A DNA stretch of 37,113 nt from CAZAKZ01 sp964485695 (GTDB lineage: Bacteria; Planctomycetota; JAFGQW01), in NCBI GenBank assembly GCA_964485695.1, contig CAZAKZ010000045.1, positions 1-37,113 on the forward strand, written 5' to 3'. Within the stretch, counting starts at the first letter, position 1. Every line of letters starts with the position of its first letter. The notes below the pieces were generated by a model, which was given only the letters and a program-made list of their open reading frames with translations, was not told the DNA's origin and searched no databases. Shown in pieces: positions 7,615-16,214 of this stretch. Made by a program: the position numbers and the translations under genes.

Positions 7615-10284
7615 TCAACCGATCGCGTCGTACGGCACCACCTCCACCCCACGGAACATCCCGGACTTCTCCAGAGGGTCCCTGAGGTCTGCGGCCGTGC
7701 ACACCACCGTCACGAGGAGGTTCTGCGGGTCCAGGTGGCGCCGGACGGCCGCCTCGATGTCCCCCAGTTCCAGGGTGCGTACGGCTTCGAGGTGGGCCGC
7801 CCGGTCGAATCCGAAGATGGCCTGCTCCATGGCCAGGCGCAGGCGCTTCTCGGGCGTGGTCCTGTCGAAGGCCGAGGTTCCGAGGGTGTATCGCCGGGCG
7901 AACTCGAGGGCTTCCGGGGTCACGCCATCCTGCACGAATCGTTCGAAGAGCTGGAGCGCCAGGTGGATGGCCGATACCGTGTCTTTCACCGCGGGGGAGA
8001 ACGCCATGGAAAAGGTGTGGGGATGCTTCGCCACCTTGAAGGCGGAGCCCACCCCGTACGACCAGCCGCGCTTCTCGCGGATCTCGTTGAACAGGATGGC
8101 GTTGAAATTGCTGCCGCCGAAGATGGTGTTGGCGAGATCCAGGGCGGGGAAGTCGGGATCGTCGTAGGTGACGCCGAAGTGGCCGATGCGCACGTAGGTC
8201 TGAGACCGGTCGGGCTTGTCCACCACCACCAGGCGCCGGTCCTCCAGGACCGGTCGGTCCGCCCCGGCCGCTTCAGGGGCTTCCTTCCTGCCCAGGCCCT
8301 CCAGGAGTCGAAGAATGCGCGCCTCCACGACTGCCGGGTCCACGGCTCCGGCCACGCCGGCCAGGATGGAGTTCTCCCCCATGTATTTCCGGTGATACTC
8401 CACCAGGTCGCTGCGGGTGATGGCCTCCAGGGAGGCCGTGGAACCCAGGGTCAGGCGGCCGTACGGGTGGTCTCCGAAGAGGTGCTTTTCGTGGAAGAGG
8501 ATTCCCAGGGCACGGTCGTTGTTCCGCATCTCCACGATGTGGGCCCGGGTCTCGTCCTTGAGCTTCGAGAGCTCGGCTTCGGGGAAGGTGGGCTCCGTCA
8601 GGACGCTCTCCAGGACATCGAAGAACGGCGCCTGGGTTTCGGCCAGGGTCTCGCCTCCGACCCCGAGGCGTTCGAATCCGACCTGGGTGACCAGGGACCC
8701 GCCGAGGCCGTCCACGGTCGCCTCGAGACGGTCCTTGTCCAGGGTGCGGGTGCCCCGGATGAGCATCTTGCCGGTGAGGTAGGTCAGACCCTCCTGTCCG
8801 GGGGGATCGAGGAAACTGCCCACCTGGAACAACGTGCTGATCCGAACCAGCGGTGGGCTGGACTCTGGGACCGTGAAGATCCGGCCCCCACCCGGAGTGG
8901 GGGTGGGTCGCGGGGCCCCGTCGAACCCAAACGGCCGGTGGCCCGTGGGGCCGCCCGCGGGCAAGGGGCCGGACGCGGCCCCAGGCCTCGAGGGCACGCC
9001 CACGGCCGACGAGGTCCGGTCGCGCCTCAGGTGCCTTGCAGCCGCCTCCCGGAGTTGCTCCGCATCCAGGGCTTCCACGGCCTCCAGGATCTGCAAACCC
9101 ATCTGGAAGTTCCCCGCGGCCACCTCGAAGATACCGAGGAAATCGGCCTTGCCGCGGGTCTCCTTGAGGTCCCCGTAGAGCGAGGCCTTGACCTTGTTCC
9201 TGGCCGTGCTGAGCTCCTCGTCGTTCACGGGGCGGGCCGCCAGGTCGGCGAACTCCTCAAAGAGGATCGCCTCGGCCTCGCGTGCCTGCCTCCCCGGGCG
9301 CAGGATCACGGTGATGTCGTAGAGCGAGGGATCCTGGAACAGGGGCAGAACGGCGTTCACCCTGGAAGCCCGGCCCTGATCCACCAGCTTCCGGTAGAGC
9401 CGGCTCGACCGCCCCCCGAAGAGGATGCGGTCCAGGAGCAGCAACGCCGCGTGGTCAGGGTGCCGGGTTTCGGGGATCTTGATCCCGGCCATGAGGATCT
9501 CGGTCTCGGCCGACAGGGGAATCTCCTCGGTGCGGTACGCAGTCTGTTCCGGCTCGAACCGGACCTCGGGGCGACGGATCTCCTGGGCATGGAGGGAGCC
9601 GTAGTGTTTCGCCAGGGTGTCTACCACCTCCCCGGCTTCCATGTCACCCACCAGGATGAGGGTGGCGTTGGAGGGAGAATAGAAGGTCCGGTAGAACGCC
9701 TGGCAGTCTTCCACGGTGATGGCGTCCAGGTCCGGCCGCCACCCGATGACGGGCCGGCCGTAGGGATGGGTCTCAAAGGCCAGATTCCAGAGTCGTTCGT
9801 TCAGGAGTCCGTACGGGTCGTTCTCCACCCGGAGGCGCCACTCGTTGATGACCACCTGGCGTTCAGTCTCGAAGGTCCTTTCGTCCACCCGGAGATTCAT
9901 CATGCGATCGGCCTCGAGGCCCGCGATGAGGTCCAGGTTGCCCCGGGGAAGGCTCTGGAGGTAGACCGTCTCGTCGCTCCAGGTCCAGGCGTTCACGTCC
10001 GGGGCCCCGGCGGCCTCCAGGAGCTGCATGAACTCGCCGTCGGTGCGGTTCTCGGTGGCCTTGAACATCATGTGCTCGAAGAGATGGGCGATGCCGGAGA
10101 TGCCTTCGGTGTCGTCGCGGGCCCCGACCCGGAACCAGGTCTGGTAGCTGAATACCGGAGCTGAGGTGTCCCGGACGAAGAGAAGGGTCAATCCGTTCTT
10201 GAATCGATACCGTTCCACCCCCTCCTCCCCCAGAAACGGAGTCCGGCCGAGGTATTCCACGTCGGGGGTCGAGGTGTCGTGCAT
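7615..10284 (-). CDS. M16-family zinc metallopeptidase with two M16 domains
   Basis: 889 residues, about twice a single M16 unit, so both halves of the peptidase clamp are in one chain (as in pitrilysin/PqqL types). The active N-terminal half has the inverted zinc motif HLFEH at residues 67-71 and the third ligand Glu at about 148 in ERQVVINEWR, the 76-residue spacing typical of M16. The C-terminal half (about 450-889) retains the fold (LFGDHPYGR, EIREKRGWSYGVGS) but lacks HxxEH and is the inactive partner domain. A Gly/Pro-rich linker lies near residues 425-460. There is no signal peptide, so it is predicted cytoplasmic, degrading peptides. AAGGA precedes the ATG by about 7 nt. It is downstream of the membrane-methyltransferase fusion on the same strand, with a gap of about 100 bp. 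Confidence 0.92.
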   Translation of the reverse strand: MHDTSTPDVEYLGRTPFLGEEGVERYRFKNGLTLLFVRDTSAPVFSYQTWFRVGARDDTEGISGIAHLFEHMMFKATENRTDGEFMQLLEAAGAPDVNAWTWSDETVYLQSLPRGNLDLIAGLEADRMMNLRVDERTFETERQVVINEWRLRVENDPYGLLNERLWNLAFETHPYGRPVIGWRPDLDAITVEDCQAFYRTFYSPSNATLILVGDMEAGEVVDTLAKHYGSLHAQEIRRPEVRFEPEQTAYRTEEIPLSAETEILMAGIKIPETRHPDHAALLLLDRILFGGRSSRLYRKLVDQGRASRVNAVLPLFQDPSLYDITVILRPGRQAREAEAILFEEFADLAARPVNDEELSTARNKVKASLYGDLKETRGKADFLGIFEVAAGNFQMGLQILEAVEALDAEQLREAAARHLRRDRTSSAVGVPSRPGAASGPLPAGGPTGHRPFGFDGAPRPTPTPGGGRIFTVPESSPPLVRISTLFQVGSFLDPPGQEGLTYLTGKMLIRGTRTLDKDRLEATVDGLGGSLVTQVGFERLGVGGETLAETQAPFFDVLESVLTEPTFPEAELSKLKDETRAHIVEMRNNDRALGILFHEKHLFGDHPYGRLTLGSTASLEAITRSDLVEYHRKYMGENSILAGVAGAVDPAVVEARILRLLEGLGRKEAPEAAGADRPVLEDRRLVVVDKPDRSQTYVRIGHFGVTYDDPDFPALDLANTIFGGSNFNAILFNEIREKRGWSYGVGSAFKVAKHPHTFSMAFSPAVKDTVSAIHLALQLFERFVQDGVTPEALEFARRYTLGTSAFDRTTPEKRLRLAMEQAIFGFDRAAHLEAVRTLELGDIEAAVRRHLDPQNLLVTVVCTAADLRDPLEKSGMFRGVEVVPYDAIG

Positions 10285-10386
10285 TTGTGGTCCTTCGATG
10301 ATGGGTTCAGTCAGGAAACAATGCCGGACAAGAGTAGGAGAGGGGGCGTGGGTTGGAAAGAGGAAGGATGAAAAAAACGCCCGGGG

Positions 10387-12039
10387 TCATTCCTTTCTCA
10401 GCACCATCATGTAGTGCGCGCTCAGGGGCCGCAGCGGGCTCTTTTCCAGAAGGGACTCGAGGGGGGACAGCGCCCGGAGGGCCGGTCCGGGCAGGAAGTC
10501 GGGGAGGAAGGTGAAGTAGCGGACGGCGATCTTGTCGAATCCCTCGAAGAGGCCCGTCTCGCCCGGCAGGATCCAGTGCTCGGTACCCTCGTCGATGTCC
10601 TTGAGAACAGGAAAGAGGAACACCATGTAGAACCGGTGCACCGGATTCAGCACGTTGATCTCGTGCAGAAAGAACGTTCCGCCCGGTTTCAGGACACGGC
10701 GGATCTCCTTGAGCGCCCCGGCCTGTTGCATCCGGCCGGGAAGGTGGTGGATGATGTTGATGGCGTAGGCGAAATCGAAGATGCCGTCTCCATACGGAAG
10801 CGCCGCGGCGTCGCCCACCACGGCTCCGCCCGTGGGAACGCGTGCGAGGTACTGCCGGACCTGGCCCTCGGCGCGGTCGAGGCCGAGCACCGTGTGGCCT
10901 CGATCCTCCAGGGCCCGGGCATACCAGCCGGTGCCGCACCCGACGTCGAGACCCGTGCCCTTCTTGACGCCCGCCGCCTCGAGGAGCCCTTGCATGGGCT
11001 CGATCTTCTTCGCGAGGTAGTGGCGGCGCATGTGATCGGGAATCTTCGCGTCGTAGACCGGAGCGATCTCGGAGAAATGCTCCTCCTCGGTCTCGAGGGA
11101 AAAGCCCAGAAATTTACGGTAATACGTGAACAGCACCGCGCTGCCGAGCAACACGCCGAACCAGAGGGTGAGGAGCCGCACCATGAGTACGGCCGACCAG
11201 GCCGTCTCGGCCGGTGTCAGGGCCTCGAGGCGGGCGGAGAGGGCCGCCTCCATGGCGCCGATGCCCCCCGGGAAGAGCGTGGCGGCGCCCGCCGTGGTGG
11301 CCGCGGAAAAGCCGGCCGTGGCCTGGGTGAGGGTCAGGTTCGAGATGCCGCATCCCCGGGCCGTGAGGTAGAAGCAGACTCCGGCCGAAAGCCAGGCCAG
11401 GAGGGAGGCCAGGTAGGCCTGGAGGAAGACCCGGGGCGCGTTCAGGGCGCGAAACACGCTGGCGGAAGGTCTCAGGGTGGACCGGAAAAAGACCAGGAGT
11501 CGGGCCCGACTGAACAGGCGGAAGGCGCGGAACCGGAGTCGGGGCAGCACCGCCATGGTGGCTGCGGCCACACCCGGCGCCGCAGCCAGCAGCACCCAGT
11601 ACCCGAGGTGGCCGAGGCCGGCGGGATCCAGGAGTCCCAGGGTGAAGAGCGCCAGCACGTCGAAGTAGCGCTCCAGGATTACAACCGTCAGGGTTCGGCG
11701 CATCTGCACGCTGTAGAGTTTCTTCACCATGTAGGGCTTGAACAGCTCGCCCACGTACAAGGGGGTGATGATGAGGCCCAGGGTGGCGATATAGAGAGTG
11801 AGGCTCGTCCGGGCGGGGAGGCGGATGTCGGCCTTGCGGAGCAGGAATTGCCAGCGACTGAACCGCAGGGCGATGTTTACCAGGACCAGGCTGAGGACGG
11901 GCAGGATCATGCCGGGATCGAAGGCCAGGACGGCCTGAAGGGAACTCCCAGCCTGGAGGTGGTAGACGATGCCCCAGAACAGCGCCAGGCTGAACACCAG
12001 GTAGAGGAGCACCACGCCCTTGCGGATTTCAGGAATCAC
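10387..12039 (-). CDS. Flippase/LPG-synthase-type membrane domain fused to a methyltransferase
   Basis: 550 residues. Residues about 1-315 contain around eight hydrophobic helices and motifs of the lysylphosphatidylglycerol-synthase TM/UPF0104 (AglD-like) family, such as LIITPLYVGELFKPYMVKK and AGAATLFPGGIGAMEAALSA. Residues about 330-550 form a class I SAM-dependent methyltransferase (type 11): motif I GLDVGCGTGWYARAL near residue 365, an acidic residue after strand beta-2 (GLDRAEG), and FDFAYAINIIHHLPG. The start is GTG at 12039 with no clear Shine-Dalgarno; a TATAAT lies about 36 bp upstream. The likely substrate is a lipid or lipid-linked sugar handled by the membrane part and modified at the cytoplasmic face, but this is inference. 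I see no stop or frameshift between the halves. Confidence 0.82.
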   Translation of the reverse strand: MIPEIRKGVVLLYLVFSLALFWGIVYHLQAGSSLQAVLAFDPGMILPVLSLVLVNIALRFSRWQFLLRKADIRLPARTSLTLYIATLGLIITPLYVGELFKPYMVKKLYSVQMRRTLTVVILERYFDVLALFTLGLLDPAGLGHLGYWVLLAAAPGVAAATMAVLPRLRFRAFRLFSRARLLVFFRSTLRPSASVFRALNAPRVFLQAYLASLLAWLSAGVCFYLTARGCGISNLTLTQATAGFSAATTAGAATLFPGGIGAMEAALSARLEALTPAETAWSAVLMVRLLTLWFGVLLGSAVLFTYYRKFLGFSLETEEEHFSEIAPVYDAKIPDHMRRHYLAKKIEPMQGLLEAAGVKKGTGLDVGCGTGWYARALEDRGHTVLGLDRAEGQVRQYLARVPTGGAVVGDAAALPYGDGIFDFAYAINIIHHLPGRMQQAGALKEIRRVLKPGGTFFLHEINVLNPVHRFYMVFLFPVLKDIDEGTEHWILPGETGLFEGFDKIAVRYFTFLPDFLPGPALRALSPLESLLEKSPLRPLSAHYMMVLRKE

Positions 12040-12074
12040 CGGGGGTATCCATTCGGAGTTTCATAGACAAATAA

Positions 12075-12082
12075 ATTATACT
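12075..12082. promoter_or_regulatory. Overlapping divergent -10 elements
   Basis: TATAAT reads on the minus strand at 12080-12075 (toward the 12039 gene) and TATACT reads on the plus strand at 12077-12082 (toward the 12090 gene). They share four base pairs, so the two transcripts would compete for polymerase. The plus-strand ATG at 12090 lies where transcription should start, so that mRNA may be leaderless. Good -35 hexamers are not evident on either side. Confidence 0.5.
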
Positions 12083-12089
12083 ATTTCCC

Positions 12090-14045
12090 ATGCAGGCCAA
12101 AGCCGGATCCAGAGTCCTCATTCCCGTCCTGATCCTCATCGGGATCGGATGTGCAGGGATCATTCTCATACTCATCGGCACCGGAACCGACGAGGCTCCT
12201 GATCTCGGTCAAGCGGAAGAGACGCCGGGGCCCGGGGCTCCGACCGGGCCAGCGGAGCCCCAGACCGCTCCGGAAAAGGACAGCCAGCAGCCCATTCCAC
12301 CGGCTCCCCTTCCAGAAACCCCTCCCTCCCGGCCGGAAAAAGAGGCGGAACAACCCGAGAAACCCACCCCGCCACCGGAGCCGGCAAAGGAGACCGGCAC
12401 GGTCCTGGGCCGGGTCGTAATGGGTACGGGCCTCGGGGTGGAGGGGGCCAAGGTCGAGATCCGCTCGCGGAAGGTCCTGGCCCTGGGCCTCGTCTCCCTC
12501 GGCCCGGTGAAGGCCGAGGCCCGAACGGACAGGGACGGTCGGTTTCGCCTCGAAGGCGTGCCCCCGGGCACCCACTACTGCCTGTACGTGACCCATGACC
12601 GGTTCGCTGCCGGGACTCTGGATCGGATCTCGGTGGTGTCCGGGCGCGAGGTGGAGGCCGCCGACGTTCGCCTCGAGGCCGGGGCCGTGATGTGGGGCCG
12701 GGTGCGCAGCGTGGAACAGGGACCCCTGGCCGGGGTTTGGGTGGCGGTGGTGGACCGGGTCTTGCCTGAGGCCTTAGGCGGCCGCAAGGTGGCCACCACT
12801 CGCACCGATGCGGACGGACGGTTCCGCATGGAGAACCTGAAGCCCGGGAAAGCGCGCCTCGAGGCCGAGGCCGAGGGCCACGCGCCCGGCCGTCTGGAGG
12901 TGGAGCTGGAATCGGGCCGGGAGACGGGCAACCTCGAGGTGGTGCTGGACCGGGGCCTTGCCCTGGAGGGCCAGGTGGTAGACGATCGGGGCCAGGTGCT
13001 GGCGGGGGTGAAGATCATGGCGGCCGGGGATCAGCACGTGGTTGAGACCGTGTCCGACAAGGCGGGCCGGTTTCTGGTGACCGGGCTCCGGAAGGGGATC
13101 TACCGCCTGGTCGGCCGGAAAAAGGGCCACGGCCCCCGGCTCTGGGATCGATCCCAGAGGGATTATCCGGCCGGTACCCGAGGGATCCGCCTGTGCCTCG
13201 AGCGCCGTGCGGCCCTGGGGGGCCAGGTGGTGGAGGCCCGATCCGGCGAACCGGTGCAAGAGTTCACGGTGGCCTGGGGCAAAGACGGGGAAACGCTCCA
13301 TGCGACCCGGTCCTTCTCCGAGACCGGGGGCAAATTCCTCCTGGAAAATCTGAGGCCCGGGTCCGTAGTGTTCGAGGTGCGTTCTCCGGCCCATGCCCTG
13401 TATCGTTCCGGGGAGATCCTGCTCTCCCACGAAGACCGGCTGATCCGGCAGCGCATCGTCCTGCGATCGGGCGGCGCCGTGAAGGGCCGGGTGGTGCGCG
13501 TGGGGACGAACAGGGCCGTGGCCGGGGCCCGGATCCGGGTGACGCATCCGCGCCTCCCCACCGCCTCGGTGGTCATCGGTGGGGAGGCGGAGCGACCGCC
13601 CAAGGGCCTACGCTCGGCCCGCACCGACGAGGCAGGCCGATTCATTCTCGAGCACCTGTCGGGCACCTTTACCCTGAAGGTAAGCCATCCGGGCCTGGCG
13701 CCCCTGGAGGTGAAGGCGGTCCGGTTTCCGGAAAACGGTGCTCTGGACCTGGGTGACGTGGTCATGGGCGTGGGCGGTACCCTCCGGGGCATCGTGGCCG
13801 GACCGGACGGCAAGGGCGACGCCGGGGCCGAGGTGTGGATTCACGGGGAATCGGGATACAACCGGCGAGTGGCCGTGGACCGGGAGGGACGATTTTGCCT
13901 CCGATTCGTGCCCCCGGGCCTCTACAAGGCCACCCTGACCCGGCGGGGAGGGAAGCTGGCCATGGAGGACATTCTCAAGATGATGTCCGAGGGGGGCCGA
14001 ACCGTGAAGGTGGTGGAGGGGGAGGTGGTGGTCCTCAGGTTCTGA
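12090..14045 (+). CDS. Membrane-anchored protein with multiple carboxypeptidase-regulatory-like repeats
   Basis: 651 residues. There is one N-terminal membrane helix (VLIPVLILIGIGCAGIILILI, about 9-29), then a Pro/Glu-rich linker to about residue 103, then about six Ig-like repeats of about 90 residues. The repeats carry the signature of carboxypeptidase-regulatory/Cna-B-like domains: G-V-A-G-A, then (A/T)RTDxxGRF, then LxPG. Examples are EARTDRDGRFRLEGVPPGTHY, TTRTDADGRFRMENLKPGK and SARTDEAGRFILEHLSG. These domains are usually structural or ligand-binding and here face the periplasm. No catalytic domain is visible. No Shine-Dalgarno precedes the ATG, matching the possible leaderless start. 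The extracytoplasmic part of the sigma factor at 34795 has a similar general look. Confidence 0.8.
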   Translation: MQAKAGSRVLIPVLILIGIGCAGIILILIGTGTDEAPDLGQAEETPGPGAPTGPAEPQTAPEKDSQQPIPPAPLPETPPSRPEKEAEQPEKPTPPPEPAKETGTVLGRVVMGTGLGVEGAKVEIRSRKVLALGLVSLGPVKAEARTDRDGRFRLEGVPPGTHYCLYVTHDRFAAGTLDRISVVSGREVEAADVRLEAGAVMWGRVRSVEQGPLAGVWVAVVDRVLPEALGGRKVATTRTDADGRFRMENLKPGKARLEAEAEGHAPGRLEVELESGRETGNLEVVLDRGLALEGQVVDDRGQVLAGVKIMAAGDQHVVETVSDKAGRFLVTGLRKGIYRLVGRKKGHGPRLWDRSQRDYPAGTRGIRLCLERRAALGGQVVEARSGEPVQEFTVAWGKDGETLHATRSFSETGGKFLLENLRPGSVVFEVRSPAHALYRSGEILLSHEDRLIRQRIVLRSGGAVKGRVVRVGTNRAVAGARIRVTHPRLPTASVVIGGEAERPPKGLRSARTDEAGRFILEHLSGTFTLKVSHPGLAPLEVKAVRFPENGALDLGDVVMGVGGTLRGIVAGPDGKGDAGAEVWIHGESGYNRRVAVDREGRFCLRFVPPGLYKATLTRRGGKLAMEDILKMMSEGGRTVKVVEGEVVVLRF

Positions 14046-14098
14046 GGCCCCGGCGACGAAGAGGGAGTAGGTCCTGACGTTCATTGGAGATCCGTTCC

Positions 14099-14875
14099 GT
14101 GTCCGATGCGATTGAATCCAGCAGTCCCCTGGCGTGCCTCATCCTGGCCGCGGGCAAGGGGACCCGGATGAAGTCCCGGTCCGCCAAGGTGCTGGCCCGG
14201 GCGGGTGGAAAGCCTCTTCTGGCCCACGTCCTGGACGCCCTCGACGCCCTGGCCCTCGCCAGGATCGTGGTCATCGTGGGCTATGACCGCGACCGCGTCC
14301 GCGCCGAATTCGCTGACCGCGGCCTCGTTTTCGTGGTACAGGAAGAGCAGCTGGGCACCGGCCATGCGGTCCAGGTGGGCGCGGCCGGCCTCGAGGGATT
14401 CGAGGGGGACGTGCTCATCCTGTCCGGGGACATGCCCATGATCCGGCCCGAGACCCTGGTCCGGCTCCTTCGCCACCACCGGGACACGGCCTCGGATTTC
14501 ACTCTTCTCACGGCCCGGCCTGGTGATCCCTTCGGCCTCGGTCGTGTCGTGCGGGACCCCGACGATTCGGTCACGGAGATCGTGGAGGAGAAGGATATTC
14601 AGAGCCCGGCGGTGCGGGCCATCCGGGAGGTGAACCTGGGGGTCTACGCGGCCCGGACCCGGCGGCTCTTTCCGGCCCTGGAGGCCGTGGGCAACGACAA
14701 CGCCCAGAAAGAGTACTACCTGCCAGACGTGGTCAAGGTCCTGCTGAGGGAGGGGGCCCGGGTGGAAGCCTGGTGCGGGGCCGCGCCCGAGGAAGGCCTG
14801 GGCGTAAACAGCCGAGAGGAGCTGGTCCGGGCCGAAGCGCTACTGGCCGGGAGGAATCCGGACAAGGCCGGGTGA
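14099..14875 (+). CDS. GlmU-type N-acetylglucosamine-1-phosphate uridylyltransferase, single domain
   Basis: 258 residues from a GTG start. It is a nucleotidyltransferase with the sugar-nucleotide motif LILAAGKGTRMKS near the N-terminus, QEEQLGTGHAV, ILSGDMPMI (metal-binding Asp), EKD and EVNLGVY, all in the order seen in the pyrophosphorylase half of GlmU. That enzyme makes UDP-GlcNAc, the precursor of peptidoglycan and lipid A. The left-handed beta-helix acetyltransferase half of normal GlmU (about 200 more residues) is absent; the gene ends after GVNSREELVRAEALL. A TTG 15 bases upstream is in frame, but GGAGA sits over it at proper distance from the GTG, so I prefer 14099. The arrangement before prs is common in bacteria. 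Confidence 0.85.
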   Translation: MSDAIESSSPLACLILAAGKGTRMKSRSAKVLARAGGKPLLAHVLDALDALALARIVVIVGYDRDRVRAEFADRGLVFVVQEEQLGTGHAVQVGAAGLEGFEGDVLILSGDMPMIRPETLVRLLRHHRDTASDFTLLTARPGDPFGLGRVVRDPDDSVTEIVEEKDIQSPAVRAIREVNLGVYAARTRRLFPALEAVGNDNAQKEYYLPDVVKVLLREGARVEAWCGAAPEEGLGVNSREELVRAEALLAGRNPDKAG

Positions 14876-14928
14876 TAGGGCTCCACAGTGCCATTTCCCC
14901 CGTCAATCCTTCTTTTCCGTTCCCGGTC

Positions 14929-14957
14929 TTGCCCTAGCCACGCAAACGGAATAAAAC
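14929..14957 (+). promoter_or_regulatory. Candidate promoter upstream of prs
   Basis: TTGCCC (14929-14934) and TAAAAC (14952-14957) are spaced by 17 bp, about 100 bp before the prs start. Each hexamer matches consensus at 4 of 6 positions. The 178-bp gap after the uridylyltransferase gene makes an independent prs promoter plausible. Confidence 0.35.
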
Positions 14958-15053
14958 AGAATGGGCATGAAACAACCGGTGCCCGTTCGATCAAATACGC
15001 TTGCGAAATCTCGAACCGGGCGCTGGAATGAGCCCCAGTGCAGAGGATGATCC

Positions 15054-16016
15054 ATGAAAGCCAATTGCCAGCTCTACACGGGAAATGCTCATCCTGAACT
15101 CGCCGGGAAGATCGCCCAGTACCTGGGTATCCCCCTGGGCAATGCCCAGGTGGAGCGGTTTCCCGACGGGGAAATCGACGTCAAGGTCTTCGACGACGTG
15201 CGGGGTGCGGACGCCTACATCATCCAGCCCACCTGCACGCCTGTGAACGACAACTTGATGGAGATCCTGGTCCTGACCGACTGCCTGCGCCGGGCCAGCA
15301 CCCACAGCATTACCCTGGTGATCCCCTACTTCGGATATGCCCGGAAGGACCGCAAGGACGAGGGGCGCGTTCCCATCACGGCCAAGATGGTGGCGAATCT
15401 CCTCGAGGCTGCGGGCGCCGACCGGGTGCTCACCGTGGATCTCCACGCGGCGCAGATCCAGGGATTCTTCGACATTCCCGTGGATCACCTCTATGCCCAG
15501 CCGGTACTCATCCAGAAGTTCCAGACCCTGGCCCGGGGGGACCTCGTCCTCACCTCTCCGGACGTGGGGGGGATGAAGCTGATCCGGAGCTGGGCCAAGC
15601 GCCTCGACGCCCCCATGGCCGTCGTGGACAAGCGGCGCAAATCCGCCACAGAAGTGGAGATGGGCCGGGTCATCGGCGAGGTCAAGGACAAGGTGGCCAT
15701 CCTGGTGGACGACATGATCTCCACGGCCGGGAGCATCGTCAGGGCGGCGGATACCTTGCTGGACCACGGGGCCCGGGAAGTCCAGGTGTGTGCCTCCCAT
15801 GCGGTCATGGCCGGTCCGGCCCACGAGCGGGTGGAGGCCTCGCCGGTCAAGCGGGTGGTGCTCACCGATTCCATCCCCATGGACAAGAAAACCCTGGAGA
15901 AGAGCTCCAAGATCGAGGTGGTGACCCTGGCCCGGCTCCTGGGCGAGGCCATCAAGCGCATCCACCACAATGACTCGGTGAGCTCCCTGTTCCAGGTCGA
16001 TCCTTATCTTCCTTGA
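15054..16016 (+). CDS. prs: Ribose-phosphate pyrophosphokinase
   Basis: 320 residues, the normal length for bacterial PRPP synthase. It transfers pyrophosphate from ATP to ribose-5-phosphate to give PRPP for nucleotide, His and Trp synthesis in the cytoplasm. Family hallmarks are all present: FPDGEIDVKV (N-terminal ATP/allosteric loop), IPYFGYARKDRKD (flexible ATP loop), VLTVDLHAAQIQGFFDIPVDHL (metal/ribose site), and the PRPP-binding loop VDDMISTAGSI. The start has GAGGAT 5 nt upstream. It lies between the GlmU-type gene and rplY, a frequent bacterial order. Confidence 0.97.
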   Translation: MKANCQLYTGNAHPELAGKIAQYLGIPLGNAQVERFPDGEIDVKVFDDVRGADAYIIQPTCTPVNDNLMEILVLTDCLRRASTHSITLVIPYFGYARKDRKDEGRVPITAKMVANLLEAAGADRVLTVDLHAAQIQGFFDIPVDHLYAQPVLIQKFQTLARGDLVLTSPDVGGMKLIRSWAKRLDAPMAVVDKRRKSATEVEMGRVIGEVKDKVAILVDDMISTAGSIVRAADTLLDHGAREVQVCASHAVMAGPAHERVEASPVKRVVLTDSIPMDKKTLEKSSKIEVVTLARLLGEAIKRIHHNDSVSSLFQVDPYLP

Positions 16017-16040
16017 GCGGGAACCTGCGTCGGGGGTGTA

Positions 16041-16066
16041 GCCCCGTTTCCGGGGGCGGGCATTTT
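16041..16066 (+). terminator. Possible terminator after prs
   Basis: GCCCCG (16041-16046) and CGGGGGC (16051-16057) can form a short GC stem with one bulge, followed at 16063 by four T. The stem is short and the T-tract is not immediate, so this is weak evidence. Confidence 0.3.
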
Positions 16067-16076
16067 CAGCACATCC

Positions 16077-16104
16077 TTGTCCCTGGGCCTGACTTTGCTA
16101 TACT
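16077..16104 (+). promoter_or_regulatory. Candidate promoter of the rplY-pth-rpsF-rplI block
   Basis: TTGTCC (16077-16082) and TATACT (16099-16104) are separated by 16 bp. The -10 matches consensus at 5 of 6 positions and the -35 at 4 of 6. Transcription would begin about 100 nt before the rplY start. The 198-bp gap after prs supports a separate transcription unit. Confidence 0.5.
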
Positions 16105-16214
16105 TCCGCCTCGTGCGCCTCGATTTCACCCGTAGATCAGCCCCGGTCCGGTGAAACGCCCTGACTGGGTGTCTGGACCGGCCAGGTCATCATTTCCTCG
16201 GTGGACTTAACGGA

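Noticed and set aside
7609..10164. Very long plus-strand frame opposite the M16 peptidase
   Set aside because: It is the mirror of a well-supported gene with catalytic motifs. His/Gly/Val/Glu-rich composition is typical of antisense frames in GC-rich DNA.
10370..10386. T-run after the membrane-methyltransferase gene as an intrinsic terminator
   Set aside because: Seven T follow the stop on the minus strand, but only a CCCGGG palindrome precedes them, with no room for a loop.
10414..12066. Long plus-strand frame opposite the membrane-methyltransferase fusion
   Set aside because: An antisense shadow; the minus frame has membrane helices and SAM motifs.
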